Below are positions 23,831 to 35,140 of a stretch of DNA of 64,000 bases, piece by piece; the first letter of the stretch is position 1; every line of letters starts with the position of its first letter. Under the pieces are notes generated by a model. That model did no database searches. It saw only the letters and a list, made by a program, of their open reading frames with translations, and was not told the origin of the DNA. A program made the translations under genes and the position numbers. Source of the DNA: Phocoena phocoena (Eukaryota > Chordata > Mammalia > Artiodactyla > Phocoenidae); assembly GCF_963924675.1 (NCBI RefSeq), contig NC_089225.1:111800313-111864312 (forward strand), given 5' to 3'.

Positions 23831-26800
23831 GTGCCAGAAGGGCAGAGGGGATAAAAGTGAGCAAGGGTTTCCTGAGACTGCTCTCACAGTGTCCACCCAC
23901 ACTGCAACCTCAGCCGCCCCCCTGCTACTGTCCCATCTGGCTCCATCACAGGGTTGGCCTTTTGGACCTGTCAGCCCATCTCTAGGAAAGAGAATGACCA
24001 GCCTAACTTCCTCTCCAACTCACTGCCCTGAAAGCAGAGTTTCCCCCAAGGACTTATGCACAGAAATTCTACTTGAGATGTGATCTCAGAGAATATAAGT
24101 GAAGGATCAAGAGGAGGGAAGGCAGGAAGAAAAGTAAAGCCCACGGGTCTTTATATGGGTCACTGCTGTGGCAGCTGCTGCTCAATCCCTCCCAGGACCT
24201 TAGCGCACGGAATGCCTCTTAGAATTGCCCAAACACCCACCACAGCCAGGATCAAAAGGGAAAGCACTTATTTATCAGCTCCCCTGCCACATTGGGTGCC
24301 CCCAGGGACATGGCTACACCCACACTTCTAGGCTGCTCTTATGTGTGTATTATGTGGGGACCAGACACATCCACAGCACTGCAGGAGCTCCAAGGCAGAG
24401 AGTGAAGTATGTGGGCTCATGCTTGAAGCCAGAGGTGTCTGCAAAATATGAGAGAAAGCCCCCACAGAGCTTCACACCATAGTCACAGCTGGAATCTAGG
24501 TGAGGCCAAGAAGGTGTGGGAGGAGCCCACGAGATGTCTGTTACATAAATCCCTTGCACGCCTCAAATATCCACTCCTGCCCTTTACATCCAACCCAACC
24601 AAGCTTGAGTCTTCAAGACTTAACATACACAGTTAGTGAAAAAAGGTACAGCCCCACTGTGTCAATTGATCCACAGACCTTCATCAGCATTCATCACCTC
24701 CTACCTTCGCCATCCTTTCCAGACCTCGCTCACCTTTGGCTAACACTTTGGCTGGTCTATGTGGACAGCCTGGTCGGATGACTTAGATCTTCTCCCCTGA
24801 AGGGTGTGAGGCTCGGCTCCCTTGCCTCCATCAGGTCAAGATTGCTGCCATTGTCTGTTACTCACATCACTGGCCTAAAAGCACTGGGAGATGTTCCAGT
24901 GCATCCTGTGGGCTCCAGAGATTCTTATCCTCCAGGAGCAACCCAAGCTCCTGTTGACAAAAAGAGTCAATTATCCCTCCATACTCACCTGCTGACCCAC
25001 TGGCATGACTAGTCCAAAATGAACAAGCTGTACTCAGAGCTTCTGAATCAGTGAACTCTGTGCCCCTGGAGGAAGTTTCTTGCCTGGAAATCAGGGCCTG
25101 TTATCTAGAAGAGCCTGGTTTTACAAGGCTGGGAAGCACAAATTCCACAAGAGGGCTTCTGGAAGCAACAATGTGAGAAGCGGTTCAGCTCCAACCCTTG
25201 TTGCCCCCACCTATACATTCTAGCTAATGTGACCCATACATCAGCTATGAGCTTAGTCCATATACTGCATCCTGGGGTGCAAGACCCCCAATGTCTGCCC
25301 TGGCTCCCCAGACTATAGGATTTTAGTTCAGGTAGGCAGCAGGTGTGATGAGACCAAAGCTGCCCAACATCTCAGAGGCTATAATGATCTAGGTAAAAAA
25401 GGTGGAAGTCTACACCCCTAAGTCCGAGAAGATGAGCACACACTTCTGCCCAAGCATAAAAAAGATTTAGTGAGGATTAGGTCTTCTCCTTCAATCTTCA
25501 GTAGAGTTGGGAGGTGGAGAGAGGATATAAAGAGCCAGAGGTACATGCACTACATCATCAGAACATATCCATACAGAGCATCCGCACTGGTCACTCCCAG
25601 TTACCTCCTGTTCACATTTCCTCATGCCTTACTACCACCTTCCCATTGTCTACCTTCTTGTTTGACCACTGATTCTGTCTCCTTCATTCAGCTCCTTCTC
25701 TGGAACATGACGTCCTGTCCTCATTCTCTACACCATGCAATGTGAGAACAGATGAGGCTCCCCATCCTTCCACCTCCCACTCACCCACCCCTATATTGCC
25801 CCTCCCAATGCAACTTTGACCAGACTCCTATGTTAAGAAAAAGACTCTTATTTGGAATAAGTGGGGCATTGAGACATGAGATGGGAATATTGGGTAGATA
25901 GAATAATCTGGAAACCTTGAAGCTCTAAAGAGTTCCCCTTCCCAGAAGAATTAGACCTTTCTCCAGGTCTGAGGAGGTACCCTTCCCTTGTTTAAAGAAC
26001 AATGCTTGGGGCCGTTTTCTGAATGACTGTGCTCCTCAAGACCATCCTCATTACCTCTCATTGCCTCTACTCCTACAACTAAGACCCATCATGACACAAG
26101 AGACAATCCCTAGGTCTTCAGGAGAAGGAATGGCTTATGCACCAAAAACACTGCAATGATTTGTATATGCAGGAACCTAAGAAAAAGCTTTTAAGGATAT
26201 CAGACCAAGGAGGATGAAATATAACTGGATTGGATTGAATGTGCCAATGTGGGAACACTTGCGTAAGATTCAGGATTTAATGTTCTAGTTTTCACAGCTG
26301 GAATGGCTTTACTAGCTGGCATTTTTCATTGACTGAAACTTGGATTTAGTGGGGACCTACATTCAACGAGATCAGGGTGTCAGAACTTCCACAGCATTGT
26401 GTGGAGAAAGGAATCCAAATGTTGAGGGAGATGAGGATAAAGAAGTAGGTTTTATTATGGGCAGCCCACTCACCTTCATCTTGACTGTATCTTCAGGTGG
26501 TCCCAAATGACACTAAATAAGGAATTGAGAGCGAGCATTCTTGAAGATCTCTGTCATAGCATCCTCAGTAAGTGGGGATGAAAGGAGAGATCTGCTGTTG
26601 AAATAGACTCCCTGGCCTGATTTCAATAGGAATGATGGTCCAGTGTGACTGAGGCCAGATGGCAGCACCTAACCATCAAGATCAATGGGGGCTGTGAGGT
26701 CGGTGTGGTGATAGGTTTTATACTGCAGGAAATCACAGTGATGGCTAATTTACTGTGCGTCCTATGGATGAAATAGATGTGAAGCCTACTAAAGTGTCAC

Positions 26801-26888
26801 TTTCTATACATAACTAGAAATATTCTGAGTCCAGTGAGCAGAAATATGACTGAGTCACCTAGTAGGGAGCCCTGGCACCTCACTCAGT
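23831..26888. other. Unassigned 3-kb block, possibly an old ERV remnant
   Basis: No exon or confident repeat. The even composition, long moderately open texture and phrases such as those at 26430-26760 give an impression of a decayed retroviral internal region. I cannot name a family or align a domain, so this is only a suggestion. Confidence 0.3.
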
Positions 26889-27195
26889 TCTCTTTTTTTC
26901 CAGGTTTATTAAGAAATAATTGACACACATCACTGTATAAGTTTGAGGTATACAGCATGATAGTTTGATTTTTATATATTGTGAGATGATTACTATAGTA
27001 GGGTTAGTTAACATCCATCATTTCATATAGATACAATAAAGAGAAAAGAAAAACATTTCTCCTTGTGATGAGAGCTCAGGATGTACTCTCTTAACAACTT
27101 TCCTATGTTTCATACAGCAGTGTTACTTGTAACCATCATGTTGTACAGTACACCCCTGGTACTTATTTGTCTTATAACTGGATCTCACCCAGTTC
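26889..27195 (-). mobile_element. L1M 3' UTR fragment, antisense
   Basis: It starts with a T-run, then 'CAGGTTTATTAAGAAATAATTGACACACATCACTGTATAAGTTTGAGGTATACAGCATGATAGTTTGA', 'TAACATCCATCATTTCATATAG' and 'CATCATGTTGTACAGTACACCCC..GGTACTTATTTGTCTTATAACTGG'. This is the well-known reverse complement of an L1M-group 3' end. Confidence 0.82.
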
Positions 27196-27334
27196 TTATA
27201 ATGAAGCCACTTAATTGAAGGGGAGGCTGGTGTCCTATGTAAGGACCCTGCATCACAGCCACAAATATATACTGTAAATTTTCTATCAAGCCTTCCTCAT
27301 ATGGCCAGATTGCAAGGGTTCTGGATAGCCAAGA

Positions 27335-27600
27335 TCATACTAGAGGACCTAACCAGTGCAATAAGACAGGAAAAGAAATAAAAGGCATTCAGTTGGAAAG
27401 GAAATAAAGATATCTTTTTTCATAGGTGGCATGATGGTCTACATAGAAAAGCCAAAAGAATTCTGATACTAGAAAAGTTGCATGTATTGGTACATCATAC
27501 AAAAAAAGCATCGTTTGATGCCAAAAAGAAAATAGTTATTAAGCCATGAAAAAAATAGAAGAAACTTAAATGCATATTTAATGTGAAAAAGTCAAGGAAA
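27335..27600 (+). mobile_element. L1 ORF2 fragment
   Basis: 'GAGGACCTAACCAGTGCAATAAGACAGGAAAAGAAATAAAAGGCATTCAGTTGGAAAGGAAATAAAG' leads into 'CATAGGTGGCATGATGGTCTACATAGAAAAGCC', which is the RT active-site region. In this copy the usual FADD-coding stretch reads 'ATAGGTGGCATGATG', so the second catalytic Asp codon is lost. The end carries 'AAGCCATGAAAAAAATAGAAGAAACTTAAATGCATATTTAATGTG'. Confidence 0.75.
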
Positions 27601-28096
27601 AAACGCAAAGAAGCCTGTGTCAGATTCTGCCTGAGTCTGGCAATGTGAAGAAGGCACTTTGTTCCCATCTTAGGAGAAAGAAAAAGCATTCTTATGCCCT
27701 GTTAAATGTTTTAGAAGACATATAGCAGACAGGCTTTTTTTTTTTAAGCCAAAGGACAGGGCCATGGAGAACAGTGACTTGGAAAACCAGTTCCCATCAA
27801 TTGAAGTAAATGGAAGCTCTCTTCAGCTGGGGCAAAAATCATAAGGGATTTTCATAAAAGTCACCAACATCCTGAGGTGGTTTACTTTTCTTTTTTTCTA
27901 CTTTGAAATGAGGTCAAAGAGGAGTTGAGGGGAGAGCAGCACATGAGGAAGAGAACAGGGCTCTTCTGATTATTGTTTGTGGCCCTCGAGCCCTCCTGAC
28001 CAGAAGGGAGTTACCCTTAGAGGTTCCCAACAAGGGTAATCATGGTGTTCATCAATCTTTGTTGGATGATGATGGAAAATGGTAAGGGCTATAAAC
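27601..28096. other. Unassigned stretch
   Basis: No repeat or gene recognised between the L1 ORF2 fragment and the antisense SINE. A short T run is present at about 27736-27745. Confidence 0.4.
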
Positions 28097-28233
28097 ATAT
28101 ATTTTATTTTATTTTATTTTATTTGGCTGTGCCACATGGCATGGGGGATTTTATTCCCCGGCCAGGAATCAAACCCTTGCTCCCTGCATTGGGAGCTCAG
28201 AGTCTTAACCACTGGACCACCAGGGATGTCCCT
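28097..28233 (-). mobile_element. Older tRNA-derived SINE (CHR/Bov-tA-like), antisense
   Basis: The + strand begins with a (TTTTA)n tract, the inverted tail. It ends in 'CTTAACCACTGGACCACCAGGGATGTCCCT', the reverse complement of the 'AGGGACTTCCCTGGTGGTCCAGTGG' SINE head. It is short (about 135 bp) and diverged, matching the ancestral cetartiodactyl tRNA SINE group rather than the young CHR copies. It is the only SINE of this superfamily on the minus strand here. Confidence 0.85.
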
Positions 28234-28324
28234 GTAAATGTACTTTAAGTGGTATGGCATATATTAAGATCTGGCTTTGCATGTCTGTGGCTCTTTGATG
28301 GGCCAGATTGCTGAGGTTATCACT

Positions 28325-28740
28325 CTTGTCTGCTTAAAATTCTTTAGTGGCTTCAAGAAAATGCCAACCGCCCAGCAAGATAACCCACCTCCTGATCATC
28401 AGATCCCTGCCCATCTCCGCCTCTTCTCCAAAAGCTGTCACCTGCCTCCTCAAGGCCAGCCATTCCCAGTGGCCGTGGTCACTTGACGTCCCCTTATCTC
28501 AGGCCCCCAGTCTTGCACTTGGTGTTCCCTCTGGCTGGATCCTGCCCCCCTTCTGCTCCCCACTCTGTTTATTCCTAAAGCCTCCACACAAGCCCCCCCG
28601 CCCACTCCAGCCTGGGTAATGGACCCTGTACTTGCAGGTCCCCTTGGCTCTCCCCCAGCAGCCTGAGCCCTGGGTGGAGAAGTGACTGCCCTGGGTCCTC
28701 TTACACACGGGTGCTTAAGAAATGCTTGTTGAATTGCTGC
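28325..28740 (+). mobile_element. L2 LINE 3' region
   Basis: 'TTAAAATTCTTTAGTGGCTTCAAG', 'GCCCATCTCCGCC', 'CTTGGTGTTCCCTCTGGCTGGATCCTGCCC' and the end phrase 'GTGCTTAAGAAATGCTTGTTGAATTG' follow the order of the L2 3' region, C-terminal coding end then 3' UTR. The C-rich open frames here are shadows of this LINE. Confidence 0.65.
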
Positions 28741-29129
28741 GTTTGTGAAATATGAACTCCCCGGAGGAAAAAATGACCTGGCAGTAAGGAAAAGTCATGC
28801 ATTATTTGATCAAAGGGTGGAGTCGTTCATGACTTACTGGTTTCAAAAGGAAAAACACACAGGCAAAGTCAAAGTGGCTAATGTACCTAAATGCTAAGGT
28901 ACCAAACTTCACATGGAGCCAAGTGTGAATTTCACCACCATCAAACATTCATCTTAGAGACTGTTTATCAGGCCTGTTTGCACTGAATAGATGCGTAACT
29001 ATGGCATCTGATGAAGGTCAGATGATGGAACTGAGTCAGCAGTGCAGAGGCCATTCGGTAATGAAATATAAGGACAGCCTGGCAGGACTCTGCCAGTTTC
29101 CAGAAGCTGTTCCGTTCTTTTCTGGTGAT

Positions 29130-29345
29130 GCTCTGTACAACGAGTTCTGTCCCTGCTGCTTATAACCCTGCCTGCCCCCCACCTCCCCCCAGCCTGGCAC
29201 CGACTCACATTGCCCTGTCATGTCCCTCCCTCCCCTGGGACTGTGAGCTCCAAGGCCCACAGCTCAGAGACCAGCCACACACGCTTTTCAAATAACCGAC
29301 GTGAATAAATGAATGGAAAAAAGGTAAAAGATAAATGAATGAATG
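29130..29345 (+). mobile_element. L2 LINE 3' end fragment
   Basis: 'CCTGGGACTGTGAGCTCCAAGGCCCACAGCTCAGAGACCAG' then 'AATAAATGAATGGAAAA..ATGAATGAATG' is a diverged L2 3' end, including the terminal ATGAATGA-type simple repeat. The left border is uncertain. Confidence 0.5.
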
Positions 29346-29464
29346 GGTTCCAAACCATCCTTTTGTCTCAGATGCCCTTGACATCCACCCCAAACTCTCT
29401 TTTTCCTTATGCCATTCGGACTTTGGAAGGCTGAAGTTCTTCCCATAGAAGAAATCGGGAGGTG

Positions 29465-29985
29465 GGCATAGGGGCTAAAAGTGTGCATCCTGGAATCAAC
29501 TGTCCGAGATTCGACACTCTTCTTCCCAGTTGTGCAGTCTTCGCTAAGTACCTAACCTCTCTCAAACTCAGCTTTCCCATCTGTAAAACTGAGGTATCGA
29601 CGGGACTTAACCTCGTGAGGCCATGGTTCCCAAATTACATGCCAAGGCACCCCGGGGTACCGCAGTAAACTCACAAAGGCACCAATGGGCACTTTCAGTC
29701 TTTGAGGATGGTGGAGATGTCTAGTAGATAGAGTGTGATCTCTGGACAGACTACCTTGATAGGCGTCGATCACAAAACTGCGACTCTTGGGTTGGTTAGA
29801 CCTAACTGCTGAAAACTATTTGGTGTTTCTTTTGTTCTAGGGACACTGGGAAAAGCTACTGAGATGCTAAGGGCACAGTAAACTGGGAAAGACTGGGAGT
29901 CCATGTCACGGGGTTGTTGTGACAATTTCAGGAGAGCATATATAACGTGTTTGCTACTTATTAAGCAATCCACCATTGCTGGCTG
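29465..29985 (+). mobile_element. MIR SINE split by a hAT-like insertion
   Basis: The MIR head and core lie at 29465-29620: 'TGTGCATCCTGGAATCAACTGTCCGAGATTCGACACTC', 'CTTTCCCATCTGTAAAACTGAGG' and 'ACTTAACCTCGTGAGG'. The MIR 3' part resumes at about 29896 with 'CACGGGGTTGTTGTGACAATTTCAGGAGAG'. The intervening 270 bp is foreign (see the next entry). Confidence 0.75.
29621..29895. mobile_element. Probable hAT-like DNA transposon fragment inside MIR
   Basis: 'TGGTTCCCAAATTACATGCCAAGGCACCCCGGGGTACCGCAGTAAACTCACAAAGGCACC' has the look of a non-autonomous hAT element start. I cannot name the family or prove the terminal inverted repeat. The insertion position is well defined because both sides are MIR. 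Confidence 0.45.
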
Positions 29986-31469
29986 AACTCATTCTCACCC
30001 CCATTCCCTGGACCAGTTTCATCATGGAATTATATTGTTTGTCTAAATCATTATTTAACTCATGAGCAAACTAAAACTTAAGCAACAGAATTATAAATAA
30101 TAATTCAAATTCCTTTATTTTCCCCAACTGCAAATTGGGATGACAAAAGAGTTTAAGAAAAAATATATACATGGACGTTCTTCTAGGAAGGGACAGACAT
30201 TACTAAAATGTTAACTGGGCACACCATCAGAAGAAAGTAAATAATCCTCCAGCTTACTACACTGGAAATTCACACCAAAGACAGACGTAATCCGATGAGA
30301 GATAATCCTAGAAATACATCATCTTAAATAGTACTTTGAATAGTTCGTTGATTGTTATGAACCAAATATCAAGCAGTCCGCTTCTAAAGAACAACATGTA
30401 CTGGAAGCAATTGATTCTGTTATCTCTATTTAGTTGGTTTTTTTTTTTAATGGATGTCTTGTTTGTTTGTTTCCAAGGTATTCACCACTACATTCATTAC
30501 TGTTTTAACCCAAATGTCATGAGTTGGTTAGTGATTAATAATATATAAATATTATGTGTTTAAGTGGGAATTGCCATGTCATTTTTACAAAAATATTCCG
30601 AAGAATCACTGAAGCCAGAAACTAGCTTTTGGTTCACAGGTACAAACACCAGACGAGATTTGTTGGGTTTTCTCCTTCTGAAGAAATTCCAAACCAGTTG
30701 CATTCTTGAGTCTCCTTTTCTTAATTGAACCCATATATTAAGTTATCCTGGAGTCCTGAAGATTGTCAGAGTCCCGGACAATCTCAGACAGCAGTGGGAG
30801 AAACTGGCCACTAACATTTACAGGATGCTGACAAGTCGCTTAGGTATTTTGGCCATCGAGCCTATTTTGTTAACTGTGCGGTGATGCCTTTTCCTTTCAC
30901 GTCCAAAACTATTCATTGTACCAGGAGCACCAGGAAGTAAGAGAAAAACCTCACATTGAGTCTAAGTAGAACTTAAATGATTGATTTGTGTTTCTAAATG
31001 TTCAAATATTTAAAATCAGTAGATTCTTGTGTGATAGAATATCATCGTGGGTAGTGTGCTCACCAAGGCGTTCAGAAAGCTTTTCCACCCAAAATATTCT
31101 CAGCTCCATCCTTAACGATTGAGGGAGGTAAGCATGGTAATCTCTTTATCAGGAGAGGAGCCCGTATGGTCACAAATTCATACTGAGGGTCCGAGCATCC
31201 CAGGATCCTGAATTTTAGTCCTAGAACCGGTTGCAAAAGGGTTGCCTCTACAAAACCATTCAAAGTCATACGGTCATTCATGGAACTTGGATATCTTTGC
31301 TTTGTGACTTGTGTCACTAGAATGTAAGGTTTTGGGGCGGTGGGTATCATGTCCTCCTTTTTCACTGCTGTGTCTCCAGTGTGTGAATAGTATTAGGTCC
31401 AGTAAACAGTGGTGAAACTGATAGATAAATGTTCAAGTGTGATGATATGTTATAAAGTCATCCATTCAG
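29986..31469. other. Unassigned stretch, no recognisable repeats
   Basis: 1.5 kb without a repeat or exon I can support. It contains a T11 run near 30429 and otherwise ordinary single-copy-looking sequence. A slowly evolving non-coding element could be here, but I see no direct sign. Confidence 0.4.
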
Positions 31470-31635
31470 CCCCATATGCATTGCTTCATTTAATATTTAC
31501 AACACTATAAAGGAAGTTAGTATCATCCCCATTTTATAAAAGATAAAGCTAAGATTCAAGGAGGCAAATAGATCACGCTGGATCACACAGCCAGCGAGCA
31601 TGAAGCACGGCACGGAGCCTGCCCCGTGGTAGGTG
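31470..31635 (-). mobile_element. MIR SINE
   Basis: The antisense MIR is clear: 'CATTGCTTCATTTAATATTTACAACACTATAAAGGAAGTTAGTATCATCCCCATTTTATAAAAGATAAAGCTAAG' followed by 'GATCACACAGCCAGCGAGCATGAAGC'. Confidence 0.85.
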
Positions 31636-32454
31636 CTCAAGAAACTATGTGGAAAGGAGCCAAGCCACGCCCACAGGCCCACACATCTCCTGGTCCCATC
31701 GGTGTTTCCCATTCACTAGGGTCTAGAGCTTGTAGAAGGGGTGACCAGAGGCAAAGCAAATAGGAGTAAGAACACAGAGAGGGGCGAGGGGAGGGGCAGC
31801 CTCTCTCAACACGACTGGGGATTGGGGACAAATCTCCCCAACCACCTTGTGATGTAACCCGTATCTTCTTTGGAAAATGGCAGGATCCAGCTAGAAGGTG
31901 AGGGGTTCACCAGGGACTGGGGTCTCCCCATCTCCTAACAAAGTTGGAACTCTCCTGAGATGTCCACTTGGGGTGCAGGGAATGACGCACAGCAGGATCC
32001 CCGGCAAATGCTCCAAGTCCCAAGTGCACCGCGCTTGACCGCGCAGGAATCACAGAGCCCTCCACTCCGCCCTCTTCCCTCGCAGCCCACGGCGGACTCG
32101 CATATGAGTGCCCATTTCCCTCCTTCTCCAACCCTGTCCTGCTTGGAGCCTTCTGCCAATTTAACTTCCAAAGCCTTGATCACACACACACACTCCCACC
32201 TTTTTGTCTTAGACTATCCTGTGGGACTTACATCTGTGGAACACCCTTTCACAAACTTGGTCATCTTCATCCTAATGGCTGGAGTAGGTGAGTGTGGTCT
32301 TTCTCACGTCACACAGCTATGCAGACACTTGGCAGGGGAAGCCGTGGCTCGTTGCTGCCACAGTCTTTCCAGGGTGGGGTTCTTTATGAGGAATTTAGAA
32401 GGAAACTTCAGGTAATAACATTCCCGAGTTCGAAGGAATCCCAACCCTTCTCAT
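31636..32454. other. Unassigned GC-richer stretch
   Basis: No repeat recognised. GC content is higher than average, especially at 31960-32110 with several CpGs. Overlapping open frames up to 151 codons (31960-32415, +) show no domain and no clear splice or promoter context, so I do not call a gene. (CACA)n of about 14 bp lies at 32180. Confidence 0.4.
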
Positions 32455-32575
32455 TGCCAGTGTGGACACGGCCCAGAGCAGGGAGGCAGCTGCCCAAGGT
32501 CACACAGTGAGTTAACCATGCAGGAAATTCACATTTCCCTCCTTACACTCCACACCCTTTTCTTTCCAGAAAATT
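32455..32575 (-). mobile_element. MIR SINE fragment
   Basis: 'GTGGACACGGCCCAGAGCAGGGAGGCAGCTGCCCAAGGTCACACAGTGAGTTAACCATGCAGGAAATTCACA' is the antisense MIR core. The ends are worn. Confidence 0.75.
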
Positions 32576-33329
32576 CCCAGACTCATCTGGAAGAACGACA
32601 ACACTCCAGAAAAGCACGTGGATGTGCAGCTTTACGCCTTCACCTGTGACGACTCCATCTCCTTTAATTTCAGTGCGTTCCCTAGTTACACGTGTTCCAT
32701 CCACAAGGCTTCATGAATAGACACAGGACACACGCATAAATGTTTCCTGGCTTCTGATCCACATGTGCAGATGTGGAAGGCGGCTGTACACTGATTGGGG
32801 GGGGGTGGAACTTGGGAGCAATTCAGCCACATGAATTCAACAAGAAACACTGCTCCCTCTAAAAGTTAAAAAAAAAAACCCACACAGTGATCCAGATAAT
32901 ATTTTCTTTCGCAGATGGGGGAAAAGGAAAGCCAGCCTTCCTGAGAGAAAAACAACCCCCAGAAATCAAAATCAGACGGTTATGCCCTGTCTGGTGCCCT
33001 GGAGAGGGATAGCCCAGCCTTGGCTGCGTCTAATTGCTTCGGCCGAAGAGGTCTGATATCACGAGTCGAAATAATTTCCAAAATCTATATCCGGTACAGA
33101 TGCGAGGGCTTTGCTCTTAACTGCCATTCCACCGAGAAATTAAAAAGCACTTTTCCTTTGAAATTCTGGAGGGCTTTTTTTTTTTTTTTTCATTTAAGAT
33201 TACAGTTTGAGGTCAGAAAATGAGACACAAGGAATTCACAAACATGTGCGCATTCGATTTGGTAAAATTCCATCCTCCACATCCCTGTTTTAAGTTGTCC
33301 TAAGTCCCAGATGGTTTCCAGTTTGACCA
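32576..33329. other. Unassigned stretch with a CpG-retaining segment
   Basis: No repeat named. Within 33024-33140 about eight CpG dinucleotides survive in otherwise AT-rich DNA, including a perfect 12-bp palindrome CTTCGGCCGAAG at 33037-33048. A T16 run lies near 33176. No open frame of note covers the segment. It may be a constrained non-coding element. Confidence 0.45.
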
Positions 33330-33600
33330 AGCTGAGGCTGGCAAGCCCTCGAGGGATTCGGCTTATAACGCTTTCCTGAAAGGGAGGTATTTGATGCATT
33401 AAGCTGATCGACGCTGGAGAAGATGAAGCACGCGAGCTGCCTCTAAATAATATTTATGGAGCTATTTTAGCAAAAGGAGCAGAACAAAAGACACACAGGA
33501 ACCAAATGCACAACCGATGAAGAAGATGTTTCAAGTTGCAAGAGTGGGAGCAGTTTATTCAATGCCATGTTGATTCTTAAAATTTTCAAACTTGTATTTC
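33330..33600. repeat. Diverged direct repeat, copy A
   Basis: This block recurs about 1.785 kb downstream at 35141-35372 in the same orientation. Shared landmarks in order are GGATTC..GGCT(T)ATAACG, CTGCCT(C/T)TAAA, TTATGGAGCTAT(T/C)TTAG, GCAGAACAAAAGA, AGGAACCAAATG, GTTTCAA and TTTTCAAACTTGTATTT. By eye the core is roughly three-quarters identical. It could be an old local duplication or two fragments of one ERV-like repeat. Its identity is unknown to me. Confidence 0.8.
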
Positions 33601-33619
33601 TTCTCCTCCAAGGATTATA

Positions 33620-34240
33620 GTCTTGTGTCAATTAGAATCGAGTCAAGAGAGGGAAACCACACGGCAATGTAGACTGGGAACGTTTACTCTAAAGAATTGA
33701 GTTAAATGGGGGATTGGAGTCACAAGGGATTGGCTAGTAAGAAGAGAGTAGACCTCTAGAGGGTACGGGGTAGCAGATGGAAGGCGCACCCAGTCCCTGG
33801 GTTGATACAGCACATGAGGGAGTCCCCGCCCCTGCCGGACCTGTAGGACGCAGCACACTACAGAACAGTCTCAGTGGCTGGCAGAGAAGATACCGCAGTG
33901 TCACACCAATAGAACTTGCAGGGACACAGCCCTCTAGAACATGCTGGAAATTGTCCTCTAGAGAACCAGGGAAAGCTGTTCATGAGTAGTTGTGTTGGTG
34001 GAGGTGCCCTGCCACAAGCCAAGTGCCGGCTGCCAGGTACCCATGAGCTGCCACTGGAGCAGCCATCCACACCACAGACAGCTCACGTGGGAACATCACC
34101 TAGGTCTCGGGAGCTGGGATGCTGGAGAGACCGCACCCACTGCAGGAACCTGCCGGGAGGACAGTCTAGAACCAGGGGGGAGAGTCCCTTCCTCCTGCAA
34201 TGTCTTTCCAGAGGCCTCTACTGACGAGGACTGTGCCAGC
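33620..34240. mobile_element. Possible old LTR-like sequence, family unknown
   Basis: 'TCAATTAGAATCGAGTCAAGAGAGGGAAACCACACGG..TAGACTGGGAACGTTTACTC' and the balanced GC-rich body to about 34240 remind me of antisense LTR sequences of old ERVL-type elements. I cannot place the ends or name a family. Open frames of 70-138 codons here have no recognisable domain. Confidence 0.3.
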
Positions 34241-35140
34241 TGGCAAGGGAAAATACATAAAGGGTCCACCTTTCCCTTTGCAGATCCGGCAGTGAAGGTG
34301 AACTTGGAGCTGACGCAGCCCACCCCTCTGGCTGCTCTGCTTTCGCACCCACCCTTCACACAACTTGAACTCCTGTGTAACCACAAAGCAACGTTATATT
34401 CTTCCTGACAAGGCACAGGTATGTGTCTTGGAAGTGGGGAAATTCTCACTCTTTTCCATAAATGAGGAGTCACGGTCCCAATAGTCATTGTATGGATTAT
34501 CAGCTATATTAACTGTTCTTCCAATTCAGTCACCTGGGGATTCTTGCATAAATTATAAAATTAATTTCCAACAGCTTGCACATAAAATAAAAATGGGGAA
34601 GAGAGTGAAGGATGGCTAACATATAGAAAAAAATACTTATATATAATAAGCATATAGAAAATATACAAAGCCCCTATGATCTTTTTTTGGTAATTTGTCA
34701 TGAAGCCATGTTGGCATCTATGGCTTCCTTCTTCCACTATTTTGTATCCCTCTTACCCTCAGCCAGAGGGTAAGAGGATTTTCTACATGGAAGTGGAGCT
34801 GAAGTCTTCACACCCGAAGTGTCCGTGTCCTCCTGCCTTGTCTTTGGTCTCTCTAGTTTTCCGTTAAACTTTACTATTAGTTTTTACATGGAAGTACGAG
34901 GAGGCATTCAGAGAATCCCCCAGGTCCCAGGCTCAGTCGGTGTAGCAGTGGTCCTCTGTGTCCCATTTCTCCTGGTAATCAGTATCAATAACTCCAGCCA
35001 GGAGACTAATTCTTTTGGCTGTGGGTCCCATGGCATCAGGGCCTCCCAGTGGCCATGTGGAAGTCTCTCCTTCCAGTTTAGTGGAACCATTGTTAGGTCC
35101 CTTGGTCGAAGCGTTCTCACCGGGGAGTCTAGGACCTCCA
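34241..35140. other. Unassigned stretch with a perfect stem-loop
   Basis: No exon or named repeat. A perfect 12-bp inverted repeat (CCTCTTACCCTC / GAGGGTAAGAGG) with a 5-nt loop lies at 34749-34777. The part at 34830-35140 appears continuous with direct-repeat copy B and may belong to the same decayed element. Confidence 0.4.

Noticed and set aside
31960..32415. 151-codon open frame on the + strand in GC-richer DNA
   Set aside because: GC-rich DNA lengthens chance frames. It overlaps two minus-strand frames and contains a (CA)n stretch, with no domain seen.
33992..34408. 138-codon open frame on the + strand with a 130-codon minus frame
   Set aside because: Both strands are open through the same GC-rich, LTR-like sequence, and neither shows a domain.
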